A stretch of DNA of 64,000 nucleotides from Stappia indica. GTDB taxonomy: Bacteria > Pseudomonadota > Alphaproteobacteria > Rhizobiales > Stappiaceae. The stretch spans positions 62,001 through 126,000 of the forward strand of contig NZ_JAIVMG010000007.1 of NCBI RefSeq assembly GCF_020177335.1, read 5' to 3'. Made by a program: the position numbers and the translations under genes. The notes beneath the pieces are model-generated. The model was not told the origin of the DNA. It saw only the letters and a list, made by a program, of their open reading frames with translations, and did no database searches. Below, piece by piece: positions 25,453 through 35,365 of the stretch. Positions within the stretch are counted from its first letter, which is position 1. Each line of letters opens with the position of its first letter.

Positions 25453-26325
25453 CTAGCCGCCGTTGAAATGCGGCCTCCACAGCTGCTCGATCCGGTAGCC
25501 GCCGAGGGAGGCGGCCATCTCCCGCAGGGCCGGCGTGCCGCAAAAGGCGACAAACGCCTGGAACGGCGGCTCGAACCAGTCCCTCCGGGAAACCAGCAGG
25601 TCGAAGCGCTCCTCGCACACCGGCACGAAATCCAGCTTGAACTGGCGTGCCGAGGCTTCCAGCCCGAAGGCAACCTCGGCCCGGCCATCGAGCACCGCCA
25701 GTGCCGCCTCGCGCTCATCCCGGGCCATCGGCCCGGTGGCCGCCGGCGGCGTCAATCCCTCTTCCGCGACGAGCCGCTCCAGCAGCAACTGGCCGCCGGC
25801 CTTGGCCTGACGGCGCACCACCTGACGCCCGGCCAGATCGGCAAGCCGGGTGATCCCGGCCGGATTGCCCGGCGCGACGATAAAGCCGCGGCTGCGCCAG
25901 GCCCATTCGACCAGCACCACCGGACGATACCGAAACCGACGGGTGATCACCTCCGTGTTCCACCCCTCCTCCTGCACCACATGCAGGCCGGCGGCGATGC
26001 CCTCGCCCGCCTCGAACCGGTCGAGCCCGTCGAGACTTCCGTCGAACAGCGCGGCAAGGCCGGAACCGGATTCGCGCAAGGCCCATTCCAGCAACGGATC
26101 GTGGCTGCCCAGCACCACCGGCGGACGCATCGCATCGGCGGCGGGCGCATCGCTGGCACTGGCGATCCAGGCCAGCACTTCCTCGCGGGGGAACAGCAGC
26201 TTTCCGGTGGCGCGGCTGTGCGGAACCTCCCCGGCGGCGGCCAGATCGTAGATCTTCCGCTCCTTGACCCTCAGGAGATCGGCCATTTCCCGGGTGGTGA
26301 GATAGGTCGGCAGATCACCACTCAT
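25453..26325 (-). CDS. HTH regulator fused to a periplasmic-binding-like sensor domain
   Basis: 290 residues. The N-terminal 60 residues hold an excisionase/MerR-like helix-turn-helix (LTTREMADLLRVKERKIYDL, then AAGEVPHSRATGKLLFPREEV). The rest resembles a PBP-like domain related to molybdate/tungstate-type regulators: VVLGSHDPLLEWAL, AAGLHVVQEE, RRFRYRPVVLVEWAWRSRGFIV and AEVAFGLEASA. Proteins of this build are one-component regulators that bind a small ligand. The start at 26325 is chosen because the 26 upstream residues are not family-like. Target genes are unknown; the molybdenum hydroxylase at 21.7 kb is a conceivable but untested target. Confidence 0.8.
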   Translation of the reverse strand: MSGDLPTYLTTREMADLLRVKERKIYDLAAAGEVPHSRATGKLLFPREEVLAWIASASDAPAADAMRPPVVLGSHDPLLEWALRESGSGLAALFDGSLDGLDRFEAGEGIAAGLHVVQEEGWNTEVITRRFRYRPVVLVEWAWRSRGFIVAPGNPAGITRLADLAGRQVVRRQAKAGGQLLLERLVAEEGLTPPAATGPMARDEREAALAVLDGRAEVAFGLEASARQFKLDFVPVCEERFDLLVSRRDWFEPPFQAFVAFCGTPALREMAASLGGYRIEQLWRPHFNGG

Positions 26326-26469
26326 CAGCGCATTCGTCCTGGGCTCGGGTACGGTGTGTCGGGTCAGCGCAAGACGCTGAAACCGCTGCGCCGACAATGC
26401 CAAGCCGGACCCGCCACCGCAAGCGTCATGCCGCCGACAACCTCCCGCCTTGCCCTTTGGTGACGCCGG

Positions 26470-27753
26470 TCAGCCGCCCCGCTGCGTGCGTTTGTTTTCA
26501 TAAAGGATCTGGTCGGCGCGCTGCACCACCTCATCCGCGTCGAGCGCGCCGTCGGTCTGAAACAGGCCGTGGCTGAACTCGATCACGGTGCCCGGCTTCG
26601 ACAGCCGTTCCTGAATGTCGGCCAGTTCGTCGCGGATCGCCGCGATCGCCCGCCCCGCCCGGTCTTCGGCCGTCTCCGGCCAGATGACCAGGAACTCGTC
26701 GCCACCCCAGCGTCCGACCGTGTCCACGTCCCGCAGATGCTTGCCAACCGCCTGGGTGAACGCGACCAGAACCTCGTCACCGACATGATGGCCGTGACTG
26801 TCGTTGATGGTCTTGAACTCGTTGAGGTCGATCATGGCGACGGTCAGCTCATGGCCGAAGCGCCGGCAGCGCTCCAGCTCGCCGCGCAGGATCTTCGACA
26901 GGTGTCGCCGGTTATGGACGCCGGTCAACGGATCGTTGGTCGCCGCCCGCTGCAACTCCTCGATTAGCCGGGCGCGCTCGGAAATGTCGCGCACCACTGC
27001 GATGAACTCGGTCGCCGTGCCCACCTTGATCTTGGCGATGGTCACCTCGGCGGGAAACTCGGTCCCGTCGCTGCGCAGGCCCATCACCGTCACCCGCGTT
27101 TCCATCGGCCGCGACATGATCGGCGAGGTGCCGAAGGATGCCACATAGCCTGGATGGCGCTCGCGGTATCGCTGCGGAATGAGGGTCTCCAGCCGCTTGC
27201 CATAGGCCTCTTCCCGGCTGACCTTGAAGATCTCGCAGGCGGCGGTGTTCATCAGCACGATCTCGCGGTCCTCGTTGACGGAGAGGATGCCGTCATAGGC
27301 CGCGTCAACGACGGATTCGAACCGGCTCTGCGATTGCGCCAGAGAGCTTTGCAGCGACTTTTTCTCGGTGATGTCGATGCAGGTGTTGAGCACCCGCCGC
27401 GCCGCGCCGCGCTCGGTAAACACCGGCGAGAACACGAAACGCCACCAGCTCACCCGGCCGCCCCGGTCGATCACCACCTCCGATTCCACCGGGCTTTGGG
27501 TGCGCAGGCATTCGTCCATCTGCTCGCTCAAGGGCAGGCAGAGATAGCGGGGAAAGATGTCCGCCAGCCCGTAGGCGACAACCCCGTCCATCTCCTCCCG
27601 TTCCAGCATCGCCATGTACTGCCGGTTGGCGGCCAGCATCACATAGGCGTCATGCTCGCCCTTGCTGAAGACGGCAACGCTGGCGCCAATGGCGTTCACG
27701 AACGAATTCAGCGTCTTACTGTTTTCCGAGGAGAAGGGCATCGGGAGAATCAC
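26470..27753 (-). CDS. PAS-PAS-GGDEF diguanylate cyclase
   Basis: 427 residues, cytoplasmic by sequence. Two PAS-type sensor domains occupy about residues 10-130 and 135-255; the first ends in the PAC-like RVLNTCIDITEKKSLQ, the second in FIAVVRDISERARLIEEL. The cyclase domain (about 262-427) has DPLTGVHNRRHL and the active-site WGGDEF. An inhibitory I-site RDVD lies exactly five residues before GGDEF, so product inhibition by c-di-GMP is expected. The first codon read here is GTG (27753); an ATG at 27741 is equally possible. No EAL domain is present. Confidence 0.9.
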   Translation of the reverse strand: MILPMPFSSENSKTLNSFVNAIGASVAVFSKGEHDAYVMLAANRQYMAMLEREEMDGVVAYGLADIFPRYLCLPLSEQMDECLRTQSPVESEVVIDRGGRVSWWRFVFSPVFTERGAARRVLNTCIDITEKKSLQSSLAQSQSRFESVVDAAYDGILSVNEDREIVLMNTAACEIFKVSREEAYGKRLETLIPQRYRERHPGYVASFGTSPIMSRPMETRVTVMGLRSDGTEFPAEVTIAKIKVGTATEFIAVVRDISERARLIEELQRAATNDPLTGVHNRRHLSKILRGELERCRRFGHELTVAMIDLNEFKTINDSHGHHVGDEVLVAFTQAVGKHLRDVDTVGRWGGDEFLVIWPETAEDRAGRAIAAIRDELADIQERLSKPGTVIEFSHGLFQTDGALDADEVVQRADQILYENKRTQRGG

Positions 27754-27918
27754 AAATGGCTGCGGGACGGCTCTTATCGGCCGTGGGGGCCCTCCCCGTC
27801 AACTCGGCGGCGGGGAAGCCCGCGAGACAGAACGTCCCATTCTCCCGCGGGGCGCGGCGAAGCTTCCCGCGCGACATCGCCGCCCGCGAAGCCGTCGCCG
27901 CATCTCCCGAATGGCAGG

Positions 27919-29583
27919 TCAGCCGTCCGCAGGGGCCGCCGCCCGTTTTTCCGCTTCCTCCTCGACCAGCTCCTTTTTCGACAGCTTGCCGACCATGGTC
28001 TTGGGCAGCGCATCGCGGAACTCGATCTCCTGCGGCATCTCGATCGGCGACAGGTGCCCCTTCAGGAAGAGCTTCATCTCCTCCGCCGAGACCTGCGCCC
28101 CTTCCCGCAGCTTGATGAAGGCCTTCGGCGACTGGCCGCGATAGGTGTCCGGCACGGCGATGACAATCGCCTCCTCCACCGCCTCATGCTGGTAGATCGC
28201 CTCCTCGATCACCCGCGGATAGACATTGTAGCCGGAGCACAGGATCAGGTCTTTGATCCGGTCGACCAGATAGATGAACCCGTCCGGATCGCGGTAGCCG
28301 ACATCGCCAGTGTGCAGCACCCCATCCTCGATGGCCCGGTTGGTCTCGTCCGGCCGGTGATAATAGCCCTTCATCACCTGCGGACCGCGCACCACCAGCT
28401 CTCCCTTCTCCCCTTCCGCAACGGGGCGGGACAGGTCCTCCAGATCGCGGAACTCGACATACGTACCAGGGGCGGCAAGACCGATCGATCCGGCGCGCCG
28501 GTTCTCGTCGAGCGGATTGACCGCCACCACCGGCGAACATTCCGTCAGACCATACCCCTCCACCAGAATGCAGCCGGTCAGGGTCTCGAACTGCGTCTTC
28601 ACCTCCACCGGCAGCGGCGCCCCGCCGGAGATGCACAGGTTGATCGACGTCAGGTCGTAGCTCTTGGTCTGCTCCCCGTTGTTGATCGCCGTGTAGATGG
28701 TCGGTACGCCGGGGAACAGGGTGATCTTCTTGCGCACGATGGTATCGAGCAGCATCTTCAACTCGAACCGGGGCAGCAGCACCATCTCCGCGCCAAGCAC
28801 CACCGAGAGGTTCTGCGCCACGGTCATCGCGAACACGTGGAAGAACGGCAGCACGCACAGCATCCTCTCCCGCCCGGGCTGGGCGGCGGCGAACAGAGTG
28901 CGCATCTGCTCGATGTTGGCGGACAGGTTGGTGTGGGTCAGCATCGCGCCCTTGGGCACGCCGGTGGTGCCACCGGTGTATTGCAGCACCGCCACATCCT
29001 CGTCCGGATCGATGTCGGCCGCCTTGACGGTCCTGCCGCCGGCGATCAGATCGGCGAAGCGCGGATGCGCCGCATCCTTGGGGATCGAGGCCCGGTCGCG
29101 GCCCTTGAACAGGGTGAACAGCAGCTTCTTCGGCTGCGGCAGGATATCGGCCATCGGGCAGACGATGATCTTGTCGAACGCCCCTTCGCGCCGCACCGTC
29201 TCCACCTTGTCGAAGATGATCTTCAGATCCAGCGTGACCATGATCCGGGTTTCGGAATCATGCGCCTGGAAGGAGATTTCCCGTTCCACATAGAGCGGGT
29301 TGAAATTCACCACGATCCCGCCGAGCTTCAGCACCGCGAAATAGAAGATCGTGTAATAGGGTGTGTTGGGAAGACACAGGCCGACCTTGGTGCCCTTTTG
29401 CACGCCCAGGGCCTGAAGCCCCGCCGCGGCCTTGTCCGTCAGCGCGCCGATCTCGTCGTACCGCCAGACCTTGCCCATGAAATCGGCGGCCGGCCGGTCG
29501 CCATGATCGCGCACCGCCGCTTCGAGATAACTGTGAAGCGGCTTCGGCCGGAATGTGGCGAGCCAATCCTGTGGGTCGGTCAT
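27919..29583 (-). CDS. Long-chain fatty acid-CoA ligase (AMP-forming)
   Basis: 554-residue adenylate-forming enzyme that activates carboxylic acids to acyl-CoA. The ATP/AMP signature YTGGTTGVPKGAMLTH (about residue 215), the motif YGLTECSPVV, the HTGDVGYRD hinge-side block and the catalytic Lys region PKTMVGKLSKKEL near the C-terminus are all intact. Length and the VEGYGLTE block agree with FadD-type medium/long-chain ligases. The ATG at 29583 follows GGGAGG at a good distance. A 20-bp dyad at 29710-29729 lies upstream and contains the motif shared with the FadL gene promoter. Confidence 0.9.
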   Translation of the reverse strand: MTDPQDWLATFRPKPLHSYLEAAVRDHGDRPAADFMGKVWRYDEIGALTDKAAAGLQALGVQKGTKVGLCLPNTPYYTIFYFAVLKLGGIVVNFNPLYVEREISFQAHDSETRIMVTLDLKIIFDKVETVRREGAFDKIIVCPMADILPQPKKLLFTLFKGRDRASIPKDAAHPRFADLIAGGRTVKAADIDPDEDVAVLQYTGGTTGVPKGAMLTHTNLSANIEQMRTLFAAAQPGRERMLCVLPFFHVFAMTVAQNLSVVLGAEMVLLPRFELKMLLDTIVRKKITLFPGVPTIYTAINNGEQTKSYDLTSINLCISGGAPLPVEVKTQFETLTGCILVEGYGLTECSPVVAVNPLDENRRAGSIGLAAPGTYVEFRDLEDLSRPVAEGEKGELVVRGPQVMKGYYHRPDETNRAIEDGVLHTGDVGYRDPDGFIYLVDRIKDLILCSGYNVYPRVIEEAIYQHEAVEEAIVIAVPDTYRGQSPKAFIKLREGAQVSAEEMKLFLKGHLSPIEMPQEIEFRDALPKTMVGKLSKKELVEEEAEKRAAAPADG

Positions 29584-29709
29584 CGCGGATCCTCCCTGAC
29601 TTTTTCTGAACCGATCCCCGCCGCCCCCCTTGCGGCGGTTCCGATCACCTGAACATCCTTGCAACGACAGGATGCACCCGGCCATCTGGGGGCGCACCAT
29701 GCCGAATGC

Positions 29710-29729
29710 TTCCGTTTACGTCAACGGAA
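29710..29729. promoter_or_regulatory. 20-bp dyad upstream of the acyl-CoA ligase gene
   Basis: TTCCGTT, spacer TACGTC, AACGGAA: a perfect dyad 127-146 bp upstream of the ligase start. Inside it CGTTTACGTCAA resembles, from memory, the MerR-type LiuR/FadP consensus of proteobacterial fatty-acid and branched-chain acid regulons. Confidence 0.5.
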
Positions 29730-29829
29730 AACCCTGCGTACCCGGCAAGGACACCGCAAGGATACGCCTGCACACCGGTTGCACCAATGCAAATTGCGCC
29801 GCCCGGCCATGGCGAGGTCGGGGCGCGGC

Positions 29830-31548
29830 TCACCCGACCAGCGCGAACCGATCCACGTCGAACAGCCCCATGTCGGTGATCTTCAGATGGGGGATCACCG
29901 GCAGCGGCAGAAAGGCCACCTGCAGGAACGGCTCCGGCAAGGTGCAGCCGAGCTCCCGCGCTGCCGCGCGCAAGGCTTCCAGCGCGCCGCGCACCGTCTC
30001 GAACGGCTCCAGGCTCATCAGGCCGGCAAGCGGCAGCGCCAGCTCCGCCAGCACCCGGTCCCCATCGGCGACGACGAAACCGCCTTTCAGCGCGGCGATC
30101 CGGTTGACTGCGGTTGCCATCGACCGGTCGTCGGCGCCGACCACGCAGATGTTGTGGCTGTCATGGCCGACAGAGGAGGCAATCGCCCCGCTCTTCAGGC
30201 CGAAGCCGGACACGAAGCCCCGACCGATGTTGCCGCCGCGCCCGTGCCGTTCCACCACCGCGACCTTGACCACATCCTGCGCCGGATCCGCCCGGGTCTC
30301 GCCGCCGGAGACCGGCAGCGAGCGGGTCAGATGCTCGGTGATGATCCGGCCCGGCACCACGCCGATCACCGGCTGCTCGTTGGCGCCCTTGGCGGGAATG
30401 CGAAAATCCTCCGCCGTGATGGTCCGCACATGCACACTGTCGAGCCCGACCGGCGCCACATCGCCGCGCGCGGCGAAAGCGGCCGCATCGGCCAGCCGCC
30501 CCCCGGCGATCACCTGATGCACCCGGCAATCGGCGAGATCGTCGAGCAGCACCAGGTCGGCGCGCCAGCCCGGCGCCACCAGCCCCCGGTCGCGCAGGCC
30601 GAAGGCATTCGCCCCCGACCAGCTTGCCGCCCGATAGGCATCAACCGGCCGGGCGCCGCCGGCGATCAGCCGGCGGATCATGCTGTCCAGATGCCCCTCC
30701 TCGGCGATATCGAGCGGATTGCGGTCGTCGGTGCACAGGCAGACAAAGGAGGCGGTTTCCGCCGTCAGGATTTCCGCCAGCGCGTCCAGATCCTTGGACA
30801 CCGACCCTTCACGGATCAGGATCGTCATGCCCTTGGCCAGCTTCTCCCGCGCTTCCGCCGCCGTGGTCGCCTCGTGATCGGTGCGGATCCGCGCGGCCAG
30901 ATAGCCGTTGAGATCGGCGCCGGACAGCATCGGCGCATGGCCGTCGATATGCCCGTCCTGAAAGGCGGCGAGCTTGGCGATCACCGCCGGGTCGCGGGCG
31001 AGAACGCCGGGGAAGTTCATGAATTCCGCCAGGCCGATCACCGCCGGGTGATCGCGCATCGGCAGCAGGTCCTCGATTTCCAGGCGGGCGCCGGCGGTCT
31101 CGAAGGCGGTGGCCGGCACGCAGGAGGAGAGATTGACCCGAAGGTCCATCACCGTGTGCTCGGAGGCTTGCAGGAAATAGCCGATCCCCTCCGCGCCCAG
31201 CACATTGGCGATCTCATGCGGATCGCAGATCGCCGTGGTCACCCCATGCGGCAGCACGCAACGGTCGAATTCCAGCGGCGTGACCAGCGAGGATTCCACA
31301 TGCAGATGCGTGTCGATGAAGCCCGGCACCACATGGCGCCCGCCCGCATCCACCTCGCGCGTGCCGCTGTAGCGCTGCTGGGTGCCGACGATCCGGTCGC
31401 CGACGATGGCGATATCGGTCTCGCTCACCGAGCCGTCGATCACCGAGAACAGCCGCGCATCGCGGATCACCAGATCCGCCGGCACCTCGCCCCGGCCGGC
31501 GGCAATCGCTCGTTCGAGAAAGGCCCCATCATGAGGAATACGCTGCAT
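29830..31548 (-). CDS. ade: Adenine deaminase
   Basis: 572-residue amidohydrolase converting adenine to hypoxanthine and ammonia in purine salvage. The metal-site motif [12 protein letters not shown] (about residue 75) and [16 protein letters not shown] (as [15 protein letters not shown], about residue 103) are the hallmark of bacterial adenine deaminases of the AdeC type, and DVVPNGMD-type C-terminal blocks are replaced by the usual [12 protein letters not shown]. Length matches the family. Monocistronic on the minus strand, divergent from frcR; the 258-bp gap holds the frcR-side operator. Confidence 0.9.
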   Translation of the reverse strand: MQRIPHDGAFLERAIAAGRGEVPADLVIRDARLFSVIDGSVSETDIAIVGDRIVGTQQRYSGTREVDAGGRHVVPGFIDTHLHVESSLVTPLEFDRCVLPHGVTTAICDPHEIANVLGAEGIGYFLQASEHTVMDLRVNLSSCVPATAFETAGARLEIEDLLPMRDHPAVIGLAEFMNFPGVLARDPAVIAKLAAFQDGHIDGHAPMLSGADLNGYLAARIRTDHEATTAAEAREKLAKGMTILIREGSVSKDLDALAEILTAETASFVCLCTDDRNPLDIAEEGHLDSMIRRLIAGGARPVDAYRAASWSGANAFGLRDRGLVAPGWRADLVLLDDLADCRVHQVIAGGRLADAAAFAARGDVAPVGLDSVHVRTITAEDFRIPAKGANEQPVIGVVPGRIITEHLTRSLPVSGGETRADPAQDVVKVAVVERHGRGGNIGRGFVSGFGLKSGAIASSVGHDSHNICVVGADDRSMATAVNRIAALKGGFVVADGDRVLAELALPLAGLMSLEPFETVRGALEALRAAARELGCTLPEPFLQVAFLPLPVIPHLKITDMGLFDVDRFALVG

Positions 31549-31713
31549 CCGCTGTCTCTCCTGACCTGTTCGCCGCTGTGGGCCCGTCCGAGCCTTGCCC
31601 TGAATCTCGTGAAAGTTGAGCGCGTTTTAAGACCTGGCGCAACCCGTCGACCAGCCTGCGCCTCACATTGCGCCGCAGCAACGAAAGCGGTTGACTCCGG
31701 TCGCGTGTGGCGC

Positions 31714-31740
31714 ATTATTTTAATCACCTGAAATTAATAA
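31714..31740. promoter_or_regulatory. Candidate ROK-type operator upstream of frcR
   Basis: A 27-bp A+T-rich dyad reads ATTATTTTAAT, then CACCTG, then AAATTAATAA, 67-93 bp before frcR. TTATT and AATAA ends with inner TTAAT/ATTAA mirror the TTATTT-n-AAATAA pattern of ROK regulators Mlc and NagC. It stands out against G+C-rich surroundings. Confidence 0.5.
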
Positions 31741-31806
31741 CGCGCGGGCAATTGCAGCCCGCCGGCATCCGCCGGAGAAGGCTTCGGCGGCAGGGAGAGC
31801 GCCCGG

Positions 31807-33126
31807 ATGGCAAGACGCCCGCTGGTCGGACAAGGGTCGAACTCGGTCCAGCTTCGCCGCTACAACGCCCGCATCGTGTTGCAGGCGCTGCGCCGGGTCG
31901 GCAGCGCCTCCAAGGCCGATCTCGCCCGGCTGGCCCAGCTGACCAACGCCGCCATCGGCGCCATCATCCAGGATCTCACCGCCGCCGGGCTGATCACCTC
32001 CCTCGGCAAGCGCCGCCATGGCGGGCGCGGCCAGCCGGCGACCATGCTCACCCTCTCGCCGACCGGCGCCTACGGCTTCGGCGTCCGCCTCGACCGCACC
32101 GCGATCGAAACCGTGCTCGCCGATTTTTCCGGTGCCATCATCGGCCGGCGCAGCCATGACATGCTGCTGCCGGAACCGGAGATGGCCGTCGAGCTGGTGC
32201 GCCGCGACATCGACGCGCTGTTGCCGCTGGTGCCGCCGCAGGAGCGGGCACGCATCGCCGGCATCGGCGTCGCCATGCCGTTCAACCTCGGCGCCTGGCT
32301 GCATGAGCTGGGCCTGCCCGCCGGCGTCTTTCATCTGTGGGACGCGGTCGATGTGCGGGCCCTGCTGGAGGCGGCAACCGACTTCCCCGTGTTCGTCGAA
32401 AACGACGGCACGGCGGCGACCATCGCCGAACTGTTCTCCGGCGCCGGACGGAGCGCCGATGACTTCCTCTATCTCTTCCTCGGACCGGCCATCGGCGGCG
32501 GCCTCGTCATGGGCGGCGATTGCCAGAAGGGCGTCACGGGCAATGCCGCCGATGTGGCGATGATGCCGGTGCCGCCGAGCACGCTCGCCTCCGCGCCGCG
32601 CCCCGGCAAGCCGCTCGACATCCTGCTGACCCGTGCCTCGCTGGCGGCGCTGCGCCGCCATCTCACCCATTGCGGCGTCACCGCCCAGTCCCGCGACGAG
32701 CTGGAGCGGATCGTCGCGGCGCGCCATCCGGCGGCGGAAGAGTGGCTGGCCGATTGCATCGCCGCGCTGGCCCCGGCGGTTTCGGCCGCCACCGCCCTTC
32801 TCGATATCCCGCTTGTGGTCATCGACTTCGACATCGACGGCGGCCTCGCCGATCGGATCGTCTCCGGCCTTGCCGAAGCCTTGGCGGCCGCCGCGCCCGA
32901 AGCCCGTGTCGCCCCCCGGGTCGCGCGCGGCTCCTTCGGCCGCGATGCCGGTGCCATCGGCGCCGCCTGCCTGCCGATGTTCGTCAACTATTCCCCGCGC
33001 GCCGCGATCCTGACCGGCGCCGAGGCAAGCCCGGGCCATCCCGGCGTGACACCGCAGGAAGCGGGCGCGCCGAGGGGGAGCCCGGATCGCACCCGGCTGA
33101 GGGAGGACCACGCAGCCGGATCTTGA
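31807..33126 (+). CDS. frcR: ROK-family regulator of the fructose locus
   Basis: 439 residues. The N-terminal winged helix-turn-helix ([15 protein letters not shown], then [20 protein letters not shown]) is followed by a ROK sugar-kinase-like domain with the ATP-loop-like [16 protein letters not shown] and a dimer/sugar part containing [15 protein letters not shown], where NDG is the usual sugar-contacting block. The canonical ROK zinc motif (CxCGxxGC) is not obvious. As first gene before frcB it fits FrcR of rhizobial fructose loci, and probably senses fructose or a phosphorylated sugar. The frcB start is 36 bp beyond its stop. Confidence 0.85.
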   Translation: MARRPLVGQGSNSVQLRRYNARIVLQALRRVGSASKADLARLAQLTNAAIGAIIQDLTAAGLITSLGKRRHGGRGQPATMLTLSPTGAYGFGVRLDRTAIETVLADFSGAIIGRRSHDMLLPEPEMAVELVRRDIDALLPLVPPQERARIAGIGVAMPFNLGAWLHELGLPAGVFHLWDAVDVRALLEAATDFPVFVENDGTAATIAELFSGAGRSADDFLYLFLGPAIGGGLVMGGDCQKGVTGNAADVAMMPVPPSTLASAPRPGKPLDILLTRASLAALRRHLTHCGVTAQSRDELERIVAARHPAAEEWLADCIAALAPAVSAATALLDIPLVVIDFDIDGGLADRIVSGLAEALAAAAPEARVAPRVARGSFGRDAGAIGAACLPMFVNYSPRAAILTGAEASPGHPGVTPQEAGAPRGSPDRTRLREDHAAGS

Positions 33127-33129
33127 AGC

Positions 33130-33143
33130 GGTCGCTAGCGACC
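33130..33143. promoter_or_regulatory. 14-bp perfect palindrome before frcB
   Basis: GGTCGCTAGCGACC lies between the frcR stop and the frcB ribosome site (GGGAGGAG), 19 bp before the ATG. It has no loop, so a DNA operator is more likely than an RNA hairpin. Its binding protein is unknown. Confidence 0.45.
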
Positions 33144-33161
33144 AATGGGAGGAGACCTGAC

Positions 33162-34178
33162 ATGCTTCGCAATCTGATGCTCGCCGGAACCCTGCTCGGC
33201 ACCCTTTCGGCCCTGCCGGCCATGGCCGCCGAGACCTCGGCCTGCCTGATCACCAAGACCGACACCAACCCGTTCTTCGTCAAGATGAAGGAGGGCGCCA
33301 CCGCCAAGGCGGAGGAACTGGGCATCACGCTCAAGTCCTATGCCGGCCGGATCGACGGCGATCACGATTCCCAGGTGGCGGCGATCGAGACCTGCATCGC
33401 CGACGGCGCAAAGGGCGTCCTCATCACCGCCTCCGACACCAAGGCCATCGTCGAGGCGGTGACCCAGGCCCGCGACGCCGGCATTCTGGTGATCGCCCTC
33501 GATACGCCGCTGGAGCCGATCACCGCCGCCGACGCAACCTTCGCCACCGACAATTTCAAGGCCGGCGAGCTGATCGGCCAATGGGCCGCCGCCACCCTTG
33601 GCGAAGCCGCCAAGGACGCCCGCATCGCCCTGCTTGACCTCGCGGTCAGCCAGCCTTCGGTCGGCGTGTTGCGCGATCAGGGCTTCATGACCGGCTTCGG
33701 CATCGACGTGAAGGACCCGGCCAAATGGGGCGATGAGGAGGATGCCCGGATCGTCGGCCATGACGTGACCGCCGGCAACGAGGAAGGCGGCCGCACGGCG
33801 ATGGAGAACCTTCTGACCAAGGATCCCACCATCAACGTGGTCTACACCATCAACGAACCGGCCGCCGCCGGTGCCTATGAGGCGCTGAAGGCGGTGGGAC
33901 GGGAAAACGACGTCCTGATCGTCTCCGTCGATGGCGGCTGCCCGGGCGTGCGCAATGTCGCCGAAGGGGTCATCGGCGCCACCTCGCAGCAATACCCGCT
34001 GCTGATGGCCGCCCTCGGCATCGAGGCGATCAAGACCTATGCGGACAACGGCGTGAAGCCGGCCCCGACCGAGGGCAAGGCCTTCTTCGATACCGGCGTC
34101 GCCCTTGTGACCGACAAGCCGGCGGAGGGCGTGCCCTCGATCGACACGAAGGAAGGGCTCGACAAGTGCTGGGGCTGA
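33162..34178 (+). CDS. frcB: Fructose ABC transporter substrate-binding protein
   Basis: 338-residue periplasmic sugar-binding protein (type I, ribose-binding-like). The signal peptide ends PAMAAE. The mature part starts [20 protein letters not shown], the usual opening of sugar-binding ABC proteins, and includes [20 protein letters not shown] and [12 protein letters not shown]. Gene order frcB-frcC-frcA-frcK after a ROK regulator matches the fructose/mannose/ribose uptake locus of Sinorhizobium. GGGAGGAGACC precedes the ATG. A strong hairpin lies just after the gene at 34203-34236, often seen after highly expressed binding-protein genes. Confidence 0.9.
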   Translation: MLRNLMLAGTLLGTLSALPAMAAETSACLITKTDTNPFFVKMKEGATAKAEELGITLKSYAGRIDGDHDSQVAAIETCIADGAKGVLITASDTKAIVEAVTQARDAGILVIALDTPLEPITAADATFATDNFKAGELIGQWAAATLGEAAKDARIALLDLAVSQPSVGVLRDQGFMTGFGIDVKDPAKWGDEEDARIVGHDVTAGNEEGGRTAMENLLTKDPTINVVYTINEPAAAGAYEALKAVGRENDVLIVSVDGGCPGVRNVAEGVIGATSQQYPLLMAALGIEAIKTYADNGVKPAPTEGKAFFDTGVALVTDKPAEGVPSIDTKEGLDKCWG

Positions 34179-34202
34179 ACCCTCTGGCGCACCTTTGACC
34201 CA

Positions 34203-34236
34203 TCCGCCGACGGACAGCCCCCTGCCCGTCGGCGGA
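34203..34236 (+). promoter_or_regulatory. Intercistronic hairpin after frcB
   Basis: TCCGCCGACGG (34203-34213) and CCGTCGGCGGA (34226-34236) form a perfect 11-bp stem with a 12-nt loop in the frcB-frcC gap. Without a U-tract it most likely stabilises the frcB message 3' end or causes partial termination. Confidence 0.6.
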
Positions 34237-34288
34237 CCGATCCACCACCCGCCCGGCCGGCGGGCGCTGCCTTTCGGGGAGGAGACCC

Positions 34289-35365
34289 ATGAGTGACCTT
34301 GAGACGGGCAATGCCCGGGACTTCGAACAGGGCCTGCGCGCCAGCGCGGACGCGCCCGCCCGCTTCGACAGTCACAAGCACTCGACGCTCGACCGGATCC
34401 AGCACCGGCTGCATGCCAATCCGGAACTGGTGCCGCTGATCGTCCTCGTGCTGTCGGTCGCGGTGTTCGGCGTCCTTCTCGGCGCGAAGTTCTTCTCGCC
34501 CTTCACCCTTACCCTGATCCTGCAGCAGGTGGCCATTGTCGGTATCGTCGGCTGCGCCCAGTCGCTGGTGATCCTCACCGCCGGCATCGATCTGTCGGTC
34601 GGCGCCATCATGGTGCTGTCCTCGGTGGTGATGGGCCAGTTCACCTTCCGCTATGGCCTGCCGGTGGAACTCGCCGTCCTTTGCGGCCTCGCCTGCGGCG
34701 CCCTTTGCGGCTTCATCAACGGCGCGCTGATCGCCTTCATGCGCCTGCCCCCGTTCATCGTCACCCTTGGCATGTGGCAGATCGTGCTGGCGTCGAACTT
34801 CCTTTATTCCGCCAACGAGACCATCCGCAGCCAGGACATCGCCCGCGAGGCGGCGCTGCTGCAGTTCTTCGGTGAGAAGATCAACATTCAGGGCGCGGTC
34901 TTCACCTATGGGGTGATCGCCCTGTTCGTCCTGGTGCTGGTGCTGAACTACGTGCTCAACCACACCGCCTGGGGCCGGCATGTCTATGCCATCGGCGACG
35001 ACCCGGACGCGGCGGAACTGGCCGGGGTGCGCGTCGCCCGCATCCGCATCTCGGTCTACACCCTCGCCGGGCTGATCTGCGCCCTGGCCGGCTGGGCGAT
35101 GATCGGCCGGCTCGGCTCGGTCTCGCCGACCACCGGCCAGTTCACCAACATTGAATCCATCACCGCCGTGGTGATCGGCGGCATCTCGCTGTTCGGCGGG
35201 CGCGGCTCGGTGCTGGGCATGCTGTTCGGCGCCCTCATCGTCGGCGTCTTCTCGCTCGGCCTCCGGCTGATCGGCACCGACCCGCAATGGACCTACCTGC
35301 TCATCGGCGTGCTGATCATCTCGGCCGTCGCCATCGACCAGTGGATCAGAAAGGTGGCCGCATGA
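34289..35365 (+). CDS. frcC: Fructose ABC transporter permease
   Basis: 358-residue integral membrane permease of the ribose/xylose/galactose family (RbsC-like). After a hydrophilic N-terminal tail of about 45 residues, helices include VVAIVGIVGCAQSLVILTAGIDLSVGAIM (seen as QSLVILTAGIDLSVGA, the family signature) and the EAA-like GRLGSVSPTTGQFTNIESITAVVIGG region that touches the ATPase (as GSVSPTTGQFTNIESITAVV). Ribosome site GGGGAGGAGA. Its stop overlaps the frcA start (ATGA). It should act as a homodimer with frcA. Confidence 0.9.
   Translation: MSDLETGNARDFEQGLRASADAPARFDSHKHSTLDRIQHRLHANPELVPLIVLVLSVAVFGVLLGAKFFSPFTLTLILQQVAIVGIVGCAQSLVILTAGIDLSVGAIMVLSSVVMGQFTFRYGLPVELAVLCGLACGALCGFINGALIAFMRLPPFIVTLGMWQIVLASNFLYSANETIRSQDIAREAALLQFFGEKINIQGAVFTYGVIALFVLVLVLNYVLNHTAWGRHVYAIGDDPDAAELAGVRVARIRISVYTLAGLICALAGWAMIGRLGSVSPTTGQFTNIESITAVVIGGISLFGGRGSVLGMLFGALIVGVFSLGLRLIGTDPQWTYLLIGVLIISAVAIDQWIRKVAA

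Noticed and set aside
29645-29833. Short minus-strand open frame upstream of the acyl-CoA ligase gene
   Set aside because: No ribosome site or motif, and it covers the palindromic regulatory dyad; more likely non-coding.
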